Source: Tissierella sp. P1
GTDB lineage: Bacteria > Bacillota > Clostridia > Tissierellales > Tissierellaceae
Direction of reading: 5' to 3'
NCBI RefSeq assembly: GCF_002266425.1
Contig: NZ_NPMN01000006.1
Span: forward strand, 107,605-171,604
Length of the DNA stretch: 64,000 bases
The notes below the pieces were generated by a model. The model had not been told where the DNA came from and did not search any database. It saw nothing but the letters and a program-made list of their open reading frames with translations. The position numbers and the translations under genes were made by a program. Positions 55,864 through 64,000 of this stretch are shown piece after piece (within the stretch, counting starts at the first letter, position 1; each line of letters begins with the position of its first letter).

Positions 55864-57813
55864 ATGAATAGCAAAAAATCTATAAAAGGAATAGGTATAT
55901 TTTTAGGAATTACACTTTTTCTAACCTTTTTTTCTAAAACTATCTGCAATTTCAATCTTCCAACTGTAACAGCAGTATCTCTTACAGGTGGGAAATTAGT
56001 GAATACCATTGAAGGAACCTCAATTATTACTTATAGAGACAGCTATGATGTCTATGCAAAAAAAGAAGGAATAGTGAAGGATGTTTTTATTAAGCCCGGT
56101 GATAAGGTAATAAAGGGGCAGGCTCTTATAGAATTTGATTTAGATAAGGATTATATTGAGCAATTGACATTGGACATACGAAGAAAGGAACAGGATATTA
56201 AGCTTTTAAATATGAAATTAAATAATCTGAAATCTAAGGATTTGTCTCCCCAAAAAGGAGAAATTGAAAAATTGAATGTTGAGATTTCAGATGTAGAAGC
56301 TGAGATAGATAGTATTGAAAATGGCACATATGAATCATTAAAAAAATTGGAATATGAGTTTAATATCGATATGGCGGAGAAAAGGTTAAGTGATAAAAAG
56401 GAGCAATTTAACGCAGGAATGACAAACAGGTCAGAGCTTCATGAAGCAGAAAATAATCTTGAAATGGCTAAGTTACAATATGAACAATATATACAATCTG
56501 AAAAAGAAGCTAAAAACAACTTATTAAAAGATAAACAGGAACAATTGAATAGATTGTACGAAAAAACATTTTCCTTTGAAGAGGAAAATGAATATGCAAT
56601 TACGGATTTGCATTTCCAAATAGAGAATATTCAAGATGAGCTTTTAATATTGAATAGAAAATTAGAACAGGAAACAGATGAACTTATTATTGAGCAGCTT
56701 ACATTGGACATACGAAGAAAGGAACAGGATATTAAACTTTTGAATATGAAGCTGAATAATTTAGAATCTGAAGATTTAGCTGTAGAAAGAAGAGAAATCA
56801 GAAAATTGAAGAGTGAAATTTCAGATATAAAATCTGAGATAGATAATATTGAAGATGGCAGATATGAATCATTGAAAAAGCTAGAATATGAGCTTAATAT
56901 TGATATGGCAGAGAAGAGATTAAATGATAAAAAGGAACAGTTTAATGCAGGAATGACAAATAGATCTGAGCTTCATGAAGCAGAGAATAATCTTGAAATG
57001 GCTAAGATGCAATATGAACAATATATACAATCTGAAAAAGAAGCTAAAAATGCTTTATTAAAGAATAAGCATGAACAATTAAATAGCTTATATGAAAAAA
57101 CCTTTTCCTTTGAAAAGGAGAATGAATATACAATGATGGAAATGAATTTTCAATTAAGCAATACTCAGTCTGAGCTTTTGATATTAAATAAGAAGCTTGA
57201 GCAAGAAAAAAATAGTAAAATTGTAGCAGAAGCAGAGGGCATCATTATTGATGTAGAATGTGAGGTGGGAAGGTTTATAAACAAAAATGATGTTTTGGTT
57301 CAGATGCAGGATATGTCAAATGAATTTAAGGCAGAGTTAGTTATTGATGAGGAACAATTAGATCTGTTTAATACGGAAAGTTCTGTGGAAATAAAAGTAA
57401 AGGGTATTGCAGAAACATTGAAGGGTGAGATTATAGGTATAAATCCCAATGGAAATGAAGATGGCACAGGACATAAAATAACTATAACCCTAAAGGATAC
57501 CTCATTTCAGCTGGCGGGGAAAAATGCTGATATAAAGATTAAAACTGAAAGTGAGCTATACAATTTCATTATACCAAATGATGCAATAAGAAAAGACATA
57601 AATGGCTATTATGTTTTGGTGCTTCGAGAGGAAAATAATGTATTGGGCAGAAACTTTATTGCTCATAAGACTTATGTGGAATTAATAGACTCGGATAATT
57701 CTCTGTCAGCCATTAAAGAATTAGCTTTGTTTGAACCAATTATTTTGACAAGCACTTCTCCTATTGATGCCGGAAGTCGGGTGAGATATGAAAGTACCGG
57801 TGATAAAAAATGA
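55864..57813 (+). CDS. HlyD/YknX-like periplasmic adaptor with duplicated coiled coil
   Basis: A 649-residue membrane-fusion-type adaptor. After an N-terminal span (about 8-28) comes a half lipoyl domain (KEGIVKDVFIKPGDKVIKGQ, about 66-85). A very long coiled-coil hairpin (about 98-450) follows, then the second lipoyl half (AEAEGIIIDVECEVGRFINK) and beta-barrel domains. The coiled coil contains two tandem copies of a 178-residue unit beginning EQLTLDIRRKEQDIKLLNMK (from residues 99 and 277), in register at 534 bp. Such adaptors normally serve exporters; here it is inside an importer operon and directly coupled to a MacB-like membrane gene. Confidence 0.8.
   Translation: MNSKKSIKGIGIFLGITLFLTFFSKTICNFNLPTVTAVSLTGGKLVNTIEGTSIITYRDSYDVYAKKEGIVKDVFIKPGDKVIKGQALIEFDLDKDYIEQLTLDIRRKEQDIKLLNMKLNNLKSKDLSPQKGEIEKLNVEISDVEAEIDSIENGTYESLKKLEYEFNIDMAEKRLSDKKEQFNAGMTNRSELHEAENNLEMAKLQYEQYIQSEKEAKNNLLKDKQEQLNRLYEKTFSFEEENEYAITDLHFQIENIQDELLILNRKLEQETDELIIEQLTLDIRRKEQDIKLLNMKLNNLESEDLAVERREIRKLKSEISDIKSEIDNIEDGRYESLKKLEYELNIDMAEKRLNDKKEQFNAGMTNRSELHEAENNLEMAKMQYEQYIQSEKEAKNALLKNKHEQLNSLYEKTFSFEKENEYTMMEMNFQLSNTQSELLILNKKLEQEKNSKIVAEAEGIIIDVECEVGRFINKNDVLVQMQDMSNEFKAELVIDEEQLDLFNTESSVEIKVKGIAETLKGEIIGINPNGNEDGTGHKITITLKDTSFQLAGKNADIKIKTESELYNFIIPNDAIRKDINGYYVLVLREENNVLGRNFIAHKTYVELIDSDNSLSAIKELALFEPIILTSTSPIDAGSRVRYESTGDKK
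56158..57225 (+). repeat. In-frame tandem duplication, 534-bp unit
   Basis: Unit 1 runs 56158-56691 and unit 2 56692-57225. Long stretches are nearly identical at the nucleotide level (for example the ATTGGACATACGAAG and AACAATATATACAATCTG blocks), so the duplication is recent. It lengthens the adaptor's coiled-coil hairpin by a full heptad-compatible block of 178 residues. Could also be a site of copy-number variation between strains. Confidence 0.9.
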
Positions 57814-58952
57814 AAGTAAAGAAAAGAGTTCTGGTGCTTTTGTCTTTGATACTATGCTTAACCACAGGGTTGTGTTATCTTATAGGAAAATATATAGGAG
57901 AGAGTACAGCCAACGACCTTTATATGATGTCTATAGATAAGGAGTTCACTTTTTTTAATGCCAAGGATATTACTTTCTTAAAAGAGAAGAAACAGTCCTT
58001 TACTTTTATGGCAAGACAGTATATGAATGTTTATTCTAGTATGATTGAAGGTCGGTCAGAGATTATCGGAACCAATGAGGATTTTTCCTATATGAGTAAG
58101 TTGAAAATATTATCAGGGTCATTTTTCAATGATGCACAGATTAAGAAAAACAGTAATGTAGTTGTGTTAAGCAGCGGAGCTGCTTGGCATTTTTTTGGAA
58201 ATATACAAAGGGTTGTAGGTAATGATATAACTATAGAAAATGAAAAATTTCAAGTAATTGGAGTGGTAGAAAAGGCTTTAGCACAGAAGGATGAAATATT
58301 TCTATATATGCCCTTTGAAAAATTAAATAAGCTTGCTTTTAATGAGTTGGAGGTTTTGGATATATGGCTTCAGCTTGACAATATATCGGAGATACAGCCA
58401 ATTATAACAGAAATGGGATATCTGTCTGACAGCATAAATATTGTTGAAATGAGTCGGTACAAGGATATTGCTATGCAGCGTTTTAAATTTATTATTTTTA
58501 TTATGGGTATAGGTATTATCATTTTTTTATGGAAAATGATATTGAATAATATAAGGAGCTTAAAGCAAGTAATAATAGAATTTTTGAAAGAAAACTATAT
58601 AAGAGATATATGGTGGATTTTCAGTAATAGAAAAAGTCTCTTTCAGCTTTTATATTCCTTAGGCTATATACTGGCTGCCTCATTAATTTGGAAGATAACT
58701 CGATTTAGACCATGTATACCTGATGGGTTTTTTATGTGGAGGAATTATAATTTTAATGCCTTGATGGATATATTAGATTTTTACATTCAGTCTAGTATTG
58801 GAGTTCCAGAATTACAATATCTAAATCGTCTAAATACTATATCCAATATATTGTTTTTCCTATCTATATTATTAGCAGCATCTATTTTGGCCATATTATT
58901 TAGAAAAGATCAAAGGAATTCCCTGATTAGAACTGAGATGAAGGATGCATGA
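57810..58952 (+). CDS. MacB/FtsX-like membrane protein
   Basis: A 380-residue protein whose ATG overlaps the adaptor stop by four bases (ATGA). It has an N-terminal span (about 7-27), an extracellular domain (about 30-220) resembling the MacB_PCD fold, with KLKILSGSFFNDAQIKK, NVVVLSSGAAWHFFG and FQVIGVVEK, and then three or so C-terminal spans (about 225-245, 275-295, 345-365). This is a rough version of an exporter permease without its own ATPase. Together with the adaptor it could form an extracytoplasmic channel driven by some ATPase, perhaps the MsmX-type one next to it. The final spans are poorly conserved, so function is uncertain. Confidence 0.55.
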   Translation: MKVKKRVLVLLSLILCLTTGLCYLIGKYIGESTANDLYMMSIDKEFTFFNAKDITFLKEKKQSFTFMARQYMNVYSSMIEGRSEIIGTNEDFSYMSKLKILSGSFFNDAQIKKNSNVVVLSSGAAWHFFGNIQRVVGNDITIENEKFQVIGVVEKALAQKDEIFLYMPFEKLNKLAFNELEVLDIWLQLDNISEIQPIITEMGYLSDSINIVEMSRYKDIAMQRFKFIIFIMGIGIIIFLWKMILNNIRSLKQVIIEFLKENYIRDIWWIFSNRKSLFQLLYSLGYILAASLIWKITRFRPCIPDGFFMWRNYNFNALMDILDFYIQSSIGVPELQYLNRLNTISNILFFLSILLAASILAILFRKDQRNSLIRTEMKDA

Positions 58953-58980
58953 AGACATATAGAGAAAGGAGAGAAGCTCT

Positions 58981-60057
58981 TTGAAATTACAACTGAAGAA
59001 TATTAGCAAGATATATGATAATGGGTTCACGGCAGTAAGAGACTTTAATTTAAATGTTGAAGATAAAGAATTCATAGTATTTGTAGGGCCCTCAGGCTGT
59101 GGAAAAACTACTACTCTGAGGATGATTGCAGGCTTGGAGGAAATATCAGATGGAGAATTGAAAATTGATGGGGAAATTATGAATGATGTATTGCCTAAAA
59201 ATCGGGATGTTGCTATGGTTTTTCAAAATTATGCCTTATATCCACATATGACCGTATATGATAATATAGCCTTTGGCATGAAAATACGAAAAGTATCAAA
59301 GTCAGAAATTGACCGTAAGGTAAAAGATGCAGCAAATATTCTGGGTATTTATGATTTATTGAATCGCAAGCCCAAAACATTATCTGGTGGGCAACGTCAG
59401 CGAGTTGCCATGGGAAGGGCCATCGTCAGGGAACCAAAGGTTTTTCTCATGGATGAGCCCTTGTCGAACTTAGATGCAAAGTTAAGAATCCAAATGAGGT
59501 CGGAGATTGCCAAACTATATCATAGACTTCAAGCAACCATAGTCTATGTAACTCACGACCAGACAGAAGCCATGACTCTTGGAACCAGAATAGTCGTGAT
59601 GAATGAAGGAGTAATTCAACAGGTCGACACTCCTCAAAGCTTATATCGTCATCCTAAGAATATGTTTGTGGCAGGATTTATTGATGCACAAATAAATTTT
59701 ATTGATGCAACAGTAAAAAAAATTGATGAAAGAATCTATCTTCACTTCAATGGTATTGATATAATATCTCCGGGAATAGTTGAAAATGCACTGGAACATT
59801 ATGTAGATAAAACAGTTGTAATAGGTTTACATCCTGAAGCCATACAGATCTGCGATAATGGTATAGAAAATGTAAAAGTAGATGTAGTGGAGCATCTAGG
59901 TTCTGAGAAACATTTATATTTAAATCTATCTGGAATGAATATCAATGCCAAAGTCAGTTCAGAATTAAATATAAAGGTTGGTGATAGCATAAAGATTTCC
60001 ATTGATACAAAGTATATACATATTTTTGACAAGATAACAGAACAGGCTATAATTTAA
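58981..60057 (+). CDS. MsmX/UgpC-type ABC ATPase
   Basis: A 358-residue ATPase of the carbohydrate-importer group. Walker A is GPSGCGKTT, signature LSGGQRQRV, Walker B VFLMDEPLSNLD, and the switch His is in THDQTEAM. The C-terminal regulatory OB/TOBE domain (about 235-358) is present, as in MsmK/MalK. It starts with TTG at 58981 behind AAAGGAGAG. It should energise the MalF/MalG-type permeases encoded upstream. MsmX-type ATPases serve several importers in Firmicutes, so sharing is possible. Confidence 0.9.
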   Translation: MKLQLKNISKIYDNGFTAVRDFNLNVEDKEFIVFVGPSGCGKTTTLRMIAGLEEISDGELKIDGEIMNDVLPKNRDVAMVFQNYALYPHMTVYDNIAFGMKIRKVSKSEIDRKVKDAANILGIYDLLNRKPKTLSGGQRQRVAMGRAIVREPKVFLMDEPLSNLDAKLRIQMRSEIAKLYHRLQATIVYVTHDQTEAMTLGTRIVVMNEGVIQQVDTPQSLYRHPKNMFVAGFIDAQINFIDATVKKIDERIYLHFNGIDIISPGIVENALEHYVDKTVVIGLHPEAIQICDNGIENVKVDVVEHLGSEKHLYLNLSGMNINAKVSSELNIKVGDSIKISIDTKYIHIFDKITEQAII

Positions 60058-60078
60058 TATTAAAAAATTAAAAAAATG

Positions 60079-60415
60079 TTGACTTTATAAGTAAGGTATA
60101 ATAAAATAAATAAAAATTAAAAGACCGTGAAGAGATGAGTAGATAAATTAAATTTTTTTACAGAGAGTTTCCGTTGGTGAGAGGAAGCGAAAAATATTTA
60201 TTGAAAAAAGCCTCTGAGTCTTACATTGAACCTTTAAATAGGGGATGATGTAACGGGAGCTCCCGTTAAAGAGCTAGAGTATAATCTATTGACTATGCAG
60301 TTAAGAGACGTACTTGAAAAGGTTAATATGGTGACATATTGACAAACTGGGGTGGTACCACGAAGTAATAATCTCTCGTCCCCAAGACTTATGTCTTGGA
60401 GGTGAGAGTTTTTTT
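60079..60415 (+). promoter_or_regulatory. T-box leader (lysine specifier AAA) with promoter
   Basis: TTGACT-N17-TAAAAT (60079-60107) is followed by a T-box leader. The stem I 3' side shows ATTGAA-AAA-AGCC at about 60202-60212, so the specifier is most likely AAA (lysine) at 60206-60208, in the same context as the GTA of the valine leader. The T-box core GGGTGGTACCACG lies at about 60350-60362, and the terminator CTCTCG...GAGAG with seven Ts ends near 60415. It matches the lysS gene downstream. Confidence 0.9.
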
Positions 60416-60609
60416 ATTGTCATAAAGATAAATATTCTTGAAATTATAAAAAGAACTTATATCAAAGTGTTATTAAAGTATCTTTTTTTGAAATCCATTT
60501 ATGGAGATTTCATATTTGAAAAGAATAATTTATGAAAGCTTTCGTGTTGGATTATAAAAATTTTAGGAATATATAAATATCTATTAAAAAATGAAAGGTG
60601 GTATTATCA

Positions 60610-62130
60610 ATGTATAACAACTATACAGATTTAAATAATTTAAGTGAGATAATGCAAGATGCTAATGAATTTATGGTAGAAAGAGTGAAAAAATTAATCC
60701 AATTAAAGAAGTCCGGGATTAACCCATATCCATATTTTTTTATCACAAATTCCAATTCTAAGTATATAATGAAAAATTTTGATTCTATAAATAGTGACCA
60801 AGAATTTATTTTAGCAGGTAGAGTTATGCTCTTAAGAAGGATGGGGAAGGTTACTTTTTTAAATATCAGAGATCAGCAAGGAACAATTCAAATTTATATA
60901 AGCAAAGCAGATGTGGGAGAAGAGGAATATAATCTAATTAAACTAATAGACACAGGGGATATTATAGGAGTACAAGGGAGTGTATTTAGAACTAAAACAG
61001 GAGAAATAACTGTAGAGGCAAAGAAAATCACTATGCTTTCTAAATCCATAAGACCATTACCAGAAAAATATCATGGGATTCAAGATGCTGATTTAAGACA
61101 AAGACATCGTTCCCTTGATATGATAATGAATGAAGATGTAAAACAAAGATTTATTAACCGTTCAAAAGCTATGTTTGCCATAAGAGAATTTATGGATGGA
61201 AGAGATTTTATGGAGATGGAGACACCAATATTAGATACAAAATATGGTGGGGGAGAGGCAAAGCCTTTCATAACTAATGTAAATGCTCTAAACTGTGAAG
61301 TATTTATGAATGTATCTCCAGAATTATATTTAAAAAGACTAATGGTAGGGGGGATTGATAGAGTTTACACCATGGTAAGAGCCTTTAGAAATGAAGGTAT
61401 AGATAGAACTCATTATCCAGAGTTTACATTATTTGAATGTTATATGGCCTATGCGGATTATGATGATATGATGAGACTTATGGAACAGCTATACGAATAT
61501 GTATTCTTAAAAGTAAAAGGAACGACTAAGGCAACTTATGATGGAGTAGAAATTGATTTTAAAGCCCCATGGAAAAGAAGGACTATGTGTAATCTTGTAA
61601 AAGAAAATACAGGTATAGATGTAGAAATACTTTCAAGAGAAAATATAATAAGTTTAATAAAAGAGAAGGAGCTTTTATTAGGGGAGCAAGAAGAAGGGTT
61701 AGAGTTAGAGGAAACTTCAAAAGGAGATTTGATTTTGATACTATTTGAAGCTTATAGCGAGAAATACTTAATAGAACCTACCTTTGTAATAGATTTTCCA
61801 TTAGATTCTTCTCCATTATGCAAGGTTCATAGGTCTAATCCAGAATTAATTGAAAGATTTGAACCTTATGCTTTTGGAGTAGAGCTTGGAAATGCGTATT
61901 CAGAACTTAATGATCCATTAAGACAGAGAATATTATTACATGACCAAGCTAATAAATTGAGAGCAGGACTCGAAACAGCAAGCCCAATGGATGAAGAATT
62001 TGCAGTAGCAATAGATACTGCAATGCCGCCAGCTGGAGGTTTGGGAATAGGAATAGATAGGATGATGATGTTTTTAACAGATTCTCCATCTATAAAGGAT
62101 GTAATAGCGTTTCCGCTGATAAGAAGATAA
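60610..62130 (+). CDS. lysS: Lysyl-tRNA synthetase, class II
   Basis: A 506-residue class II synthetase. The OB-fold anticodon domain is at about 60-165. Class II motif 1 lies near 185-215, motif 2 is MVRAFRNEGIDRTHYPEFTL and motif 3 is LGIGIDRMMMFL near the C-terminus. I start at 60610, where AAAGGTGG is well spaced; the GTG at 60598 is inside that site. The lysine T-box supports the amino acid. Use of a T-box for lysS is not common, and it may be a second, regulated copy. An intrinsic terminator follows. Confidence 0.9.
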   Translation: MYNNYTDLNNLSEIMQDANEFMVERVKKLIQLKKSGINPYPYFFITNSNSKYIMKNFDSINSDQEFILAGRVMLLRRMGKVTFLNIRDQQGTIQIYISKADVGEEEYNLIKLIDTGDIIGVQGSVFRTKTGEITVEAKKITMLSKSIRPLPEKYHGIQDADLRQRHRSLDMIMNEDVKQRFINRSKAMFAIREFMDGRDFMEMETPILDTKYGGGEAKPFITNVNALNCEVFMNVSPELYLKRLMVGGIDRVYTMVRAFRNEGIDRTHYPEFTLFECYMAYADYDDMMRLMEQLYEYVFLKVKGTTKATYDGVEIDFKAPWKRRTMCNLVKENTGIDVEILSRENIISLIKEKELLLGEQEEGLELEETSKGDLILILFEAYSEKYLIEPTFVIDFPLDSSPLCKVHRSNPELIERFEPYAFGVELGNAYSELNDPLRQRILLHDQANKLRAGLETASPMDEEFAVAIDTAMPPAGGLGIGIDRMMMFLTDSPSIKDVIAFPLIRR

Positions 62131-62145
62131 ATCAGGTATCTTATT

Positions 62146-62185
62146 AAAAACACTAATCTTTATTAGAAAAGATTTAGTGTTTTTT
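62146..62185 (+). terminator. Rho-independent terminator after lysS
   Basis: AAAAACACTAATCTT (62146-62160) pairs with AAGATTTAGTGTTTTTT (about 62169-62185), T-rich at its end. Confidence 0.85.
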
Positions 62186-62263
62186 ACTGTGATTATAAAT
62201 TCTACGACTATCATAAAATATGAGATAAAAAATAATGAAAAATAATATTGACTCCTCAAAGTG

Positions 62264-62323
62264 CAATAAAATACAATAAAATCTAATAAAATACTTGACC
62301 TGTACAATAAAAGTGTATATAAT
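62264..62323 (+). promoter_or_regulatory. Sigma-A promoter with A-rich tandem repeat upstream
   Basis: TTGACC (62295-62300), 17 bases, TATAAT (62318-62323) form a near-perfect sigma-A promoter. Directly upstream, AATAAAATAC / AATAAAATCT / AATAAAATAC (about 62265-62294) is repeated three times in tandem, a possible operator or UP-type element for the HTH gene at 62359. Confidence 0.7.
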
Positions 62324-62358
62324 CATCTCAGATAGTAATACCGAAAGGATGGATATTT

Positions 62359-62847
62359 ATGGAGGGCAAATTTTATACAGTTAATCAGGTTGCCGAAATA
62401 TTAGGTATGCATCATAAAACTATAAGAAAATTTATAACACAAGGTAAGCTTGGGGCAAATAAGCTTGGAAAACAGTGGAGAATTTCAGAGGAAGATTTAA
62501 ATTCCTTTATGAAACAAGATGTTAATACTAGCGATGAAGACATTAAAGAAGATGAAGAGATTGAGTTTTCAACTAATGAAATAAATTTAAGTATCATAAG
62601 ACCAAAAATAAATGTATCTGCTGTTATAGAAATCAATGAAATAGATATGGAACAGTATATGAGAATATCTAATACTCTTATAGCTATTATGAACTGCAAG
62701 GACCCAAGCATTGGCAAATCAACAATGAACATGAAGTACTCTAAAAAAGACAATAGATTAAGAGTAATGTTATGGGGCACTATGAAGTTCACTGAGGAGA
62801 TGTTGAGTACAATTTCACTTTTTACAGAATCAACTAATTTATATTAA
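62359..62847 (+). CDS. Excisionase-type HTH protein
   Basis: A 162-residue protein with an N-terminal MerR/excisionase DNA-binding domain (FYTVNQVAEILGMHHKTIRK, then LGKQWRISEEDLNSFM) and a C-terminal alpha/beta domain of about 90 residues that I do not recognise (starting near INVSAVIEINEIDMEQYM). It lies 24 bp before a DUF4180 gene with an own good ribosome site, and the pair appears together in other Firmicutes as I recall. No phage genes are nearby, so it is not a phage excisionase. Probable autoregulator. Confidence 0.7.
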   Translation: MEGKFYTVNQVAEILGMHHKTIRKFITQGKLGANKLGKQWRISEEDLNSFMKQDVNTSDEDIKEDEEIEFSTNEINLSIIRPKINVSAVIEINEIDMEQYMRISNTLIAIMNCKDPSIGKSTMNMKYSKKDNRLRVMLWGTMKFTEEMLSTISLFTESTNLY

Positions 62848-62871
62848 TTATGAAGTTGGGGAGGAAACAAT

Positions 62872-63231
62872 ATGAATTATAATTTAATAGATAAGGGCGA
62901 TAAAAGATATATTGAATGTATTTCTAATGAAATATTGATTAGTAAAGAAACAGATGCTATGGATCTTATTGCTGCTTGTTTCGAAAATAATACTAATTTA
63001 TTGATAATCCACTATGAAGCACTTTCTGAAGATTTTTTTAATCTTAGAACAGGATTAGCGGGAGCGATATTGCAAAAGCTAGTGAATTATAATATTAAGG
63101 TTGCAATAATTATAGCCAATGAAGAAAATTTAAATGATAGATTTAGAGAAATGATTATTGAAGCTAACAAAAGAGATGATTATAGGGCATTTAAGAGCAT
63201 CACTGATGCAGAAAATTGGATTTTAACTTAA
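62872..63231 (+). CDS. DUF4180-family protein
   Basis: A 119-residue soluble protein of the DUF4180 type: alternating strands and helices (ECISNEILISKETDAMDLIA, LLIIHYEALSEDFFNL, VAIIIANEENLNDRFREMI) and a C-terminal FKSITDAENWIL. Function is unknown; the fold resembles STAS-like single domains. It is preceded by GGGGAGG and is paired with the HTH gene. From here to 63926 no complete gene is seen. Confidence 0.65.
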   Translation: MNYNLIDKGDKRYIECISNEILISKETDAMDLIAACFENNTNLLIIHYEALSEDFFNLRTGLAGAILQKLVNYNIKVAIIIANEENLNDRFREMIIEANKRDDYRAFKSITDAENWILT

Positions 63232-63440
63232 AATAGGAAGAAGTGTAATTATATTATATAGATATAGATAGATGTTTTTAACAGCTTCTTTATCTATAAG
63301 GGATATAATAGGACTATACCAAAATTAAATGAAGATAACATGAAACTGATGACAGCGTATATCTGACTAGCATATATGTGGTAGGTGATTTGGGGATTGG
63401 AATTAATGAGATAATCAATATGGTTTTAAATAAATACCTG

Positions 63441-63469
63441 TTGACAATAAGAAGATTAGATTATATACT
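63441..63469 (+). promoter_or_regulatory. Sigma-A promoter with leader mini-ORF
   Basis: TTGACA (63441-63446), 17 bases, TATACT (63464-63469). Downstream a GGAGA-led mini-frame (MYTIVLN, starting at 63514) ends in TAA before an inverted repeat AAACTATT/AATAGTTT near 63535-63555. The arrangement resembles inducible drug-resistance leaders and would serve the gene at 63927. Confidence 0.5.
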
Positions 63470-63751
63470 TAACTAAAATCGTAGTTATATGAAGAGGAGA
63501 TTTAAGGAGATGTACACAATAGTTCTTAATTAAACTATTAAAATTAAATAGTTTAAAATGCTTTTAAAATTCTATAATAGGATTTTATTCAATGATGCAT
63601 TTTGAGAACAATATCATCTATAAAACTCTTTTATATAAAAATGGAATAACTATAAATGAATGTATATGCTCATTTATAATTTAAATATATGCTAAGTATA
63701 TATTATAGTATTAATTTTAATTTAAATATAATAAAAGACATTTATATAAAT

Positions 63752-63796
63752 AAAATCCTCATGGATGATATTGTTCATCTATGAGGATTTTATCTT
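63752..63796 (+). terminator. Hairpin with T-rich tail before the last gene
   Basis: AAAATCCTCAT-GGATGA pairs with TCATC-TATGAGGATTTT (about 63752-63792), followed by ATCTTTT. It is probably an attenuator or terminator ahead of the acetyltransferase. Confidence 0.65.
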
Positions 63797-63816
63797 TTAT
63801 GTAAGGAGGAATGTTT

Positions 63817-63926
63817 ATGTTGTTAGAGGTTTTAAATATAAAAAATATATAAAGATATAGTAATAATTGATATGGATGAAGACATAATGAAAAGTGAATT
63901 AAAAAAGTATAAAGGAGATGGGATAT
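63817..63926 (+). pseudogene. Short broken reading frame
   Basis: AAGGAGG precedes an ATG frame MLLEVLNIKNI that stops at once; another frame continues with DIVIIDMDEDIMKSELKKYK and stops just at the next gene's start. It looks like the start and end of a gene with the middle deleted. I cannot assign it. Confidence 0.3.
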
Positions 63927-64000
63927 ATGAATAAATTTGGTCCAAGCCCAAACAGTATTTATCCTAATGAAAACATAAAGAATATTTGCTATATAAAAGA
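63927..64000 (+). CDS. Start of a probable CatB/Vat-type acetyltransferase (partial)
   Basis: The frame from ATG 63927 runs off the window, giving MNKFGPSPNSIYPNENIKNI and a few more residues. Its ribosome site is AAAGGAG. The pattern G-P-x-P-x-x-x-Y-P-x-x-x-x-K-x-x-x-x-I-K is that of the xenobiotic acetyltransferase N-terminus (streptogramin A Vat and chloramphenicol CatB, left-handed beta-helix hexapeptide enzymes). Only 24 residues are visible, so the call is tentative. Confidence 0.5.
   Translation, partial: MNKFGPSPNSIYPNENIKNICYIK

Noticed and set aside
62264..62294. CRISPR-like repeat
   Set aside because: Only three 10-base A-rich units without spacers; a promoter-proximal tandem repeat at most.

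Overview
The window is AT-rich, low-GC Firmicutes DNA, most like an anaerobic amino-acid-fermenting clostridium. The signs are oxygen-sensitive glycyl radical enzymes (GREs), a B12 mutase, a 2-amino-4-ketopentanoate (AKP) thiolase, T-box leaders, AGGAGG ribosome sites and many drug-resistance families. No tRNA, rRNA or CRISPR array was seen.

Region 1 (1-1.8 kb) is decayed mobile and regulatory DNA: the C-terminal half of a serine recombinase and a broken MarR gene. Region 2 (1.8-23.1 kb) is a catabolic island. A sigma-54 activator gene sits next to a proline/hydroxyproline racemase, then mutL, a single-chain B12 mutase, ortA-ortB, a ProC-like reductase, two GRE/activase pairs, two shikimate/quinate dehydrogenase-type genes and an NhaC-type transporter. 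Three GG-N10-GC sigma-54 promoters (racemase, mutL, first activase) and repeated TGTRTCA-N4-TGAYACA palindromes tie the first two thirds into one regulon. The best reading is fermentation of a hydroxyproline-type or ornithine-like amino acid through AKP to acetyl-CoA and alanine. The B12 mutase and the exact substrates of both GREs cannot be fixed from sequence.

Region 3 (23.1-24.7 kb) is mobile-element debris: IS21-like and serine-recombinase fragments and a truncated IS3 element. Region 4 (24.7-49.1 kb) is rich in resistance functions: a T-box-controlled second-type ValRS, an ABC-F gene behind a leader peptide and attenuator, an MFS exporter, an APH-type kinase, acetyltransferases, an ABC-2 exporter, a UvrA stub, a HelD helicase and a heterodimeric ABC exporter with a divergent LysR gene. 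Ordinary genes lie between them (GGDEF, AraC, MetAP, GT51, S41 protease).

Region 5 (49.9-60.1 kb) is a two-component system followed by an unusual operon. It joins a complete carbohydrate-type ABC importer (lipoprotein, two permeases, MsmX-type ATPase) to an HlyD-like adaptor, with a 534-bp tandem duplication, and a MacB-like membrane protein. An 11-bp direct repeat just upstream looks like the response-regulator site. Region 6 (60.1-64 kb) has a lysine T-box with lysS, an excisionase-type HTH gene with a DUF4180 partner, and the start of a probable CatB/Vat-type acetyltransferase.

Nine unrelated genes carry a total of ten single frameshifts, eight of them equal to one missing base, several in short homopolymers. 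Repairing each restores the usual family length. These are more likely consensus errors than real pseudogenes, and such genes are annotated here as single CDSs.
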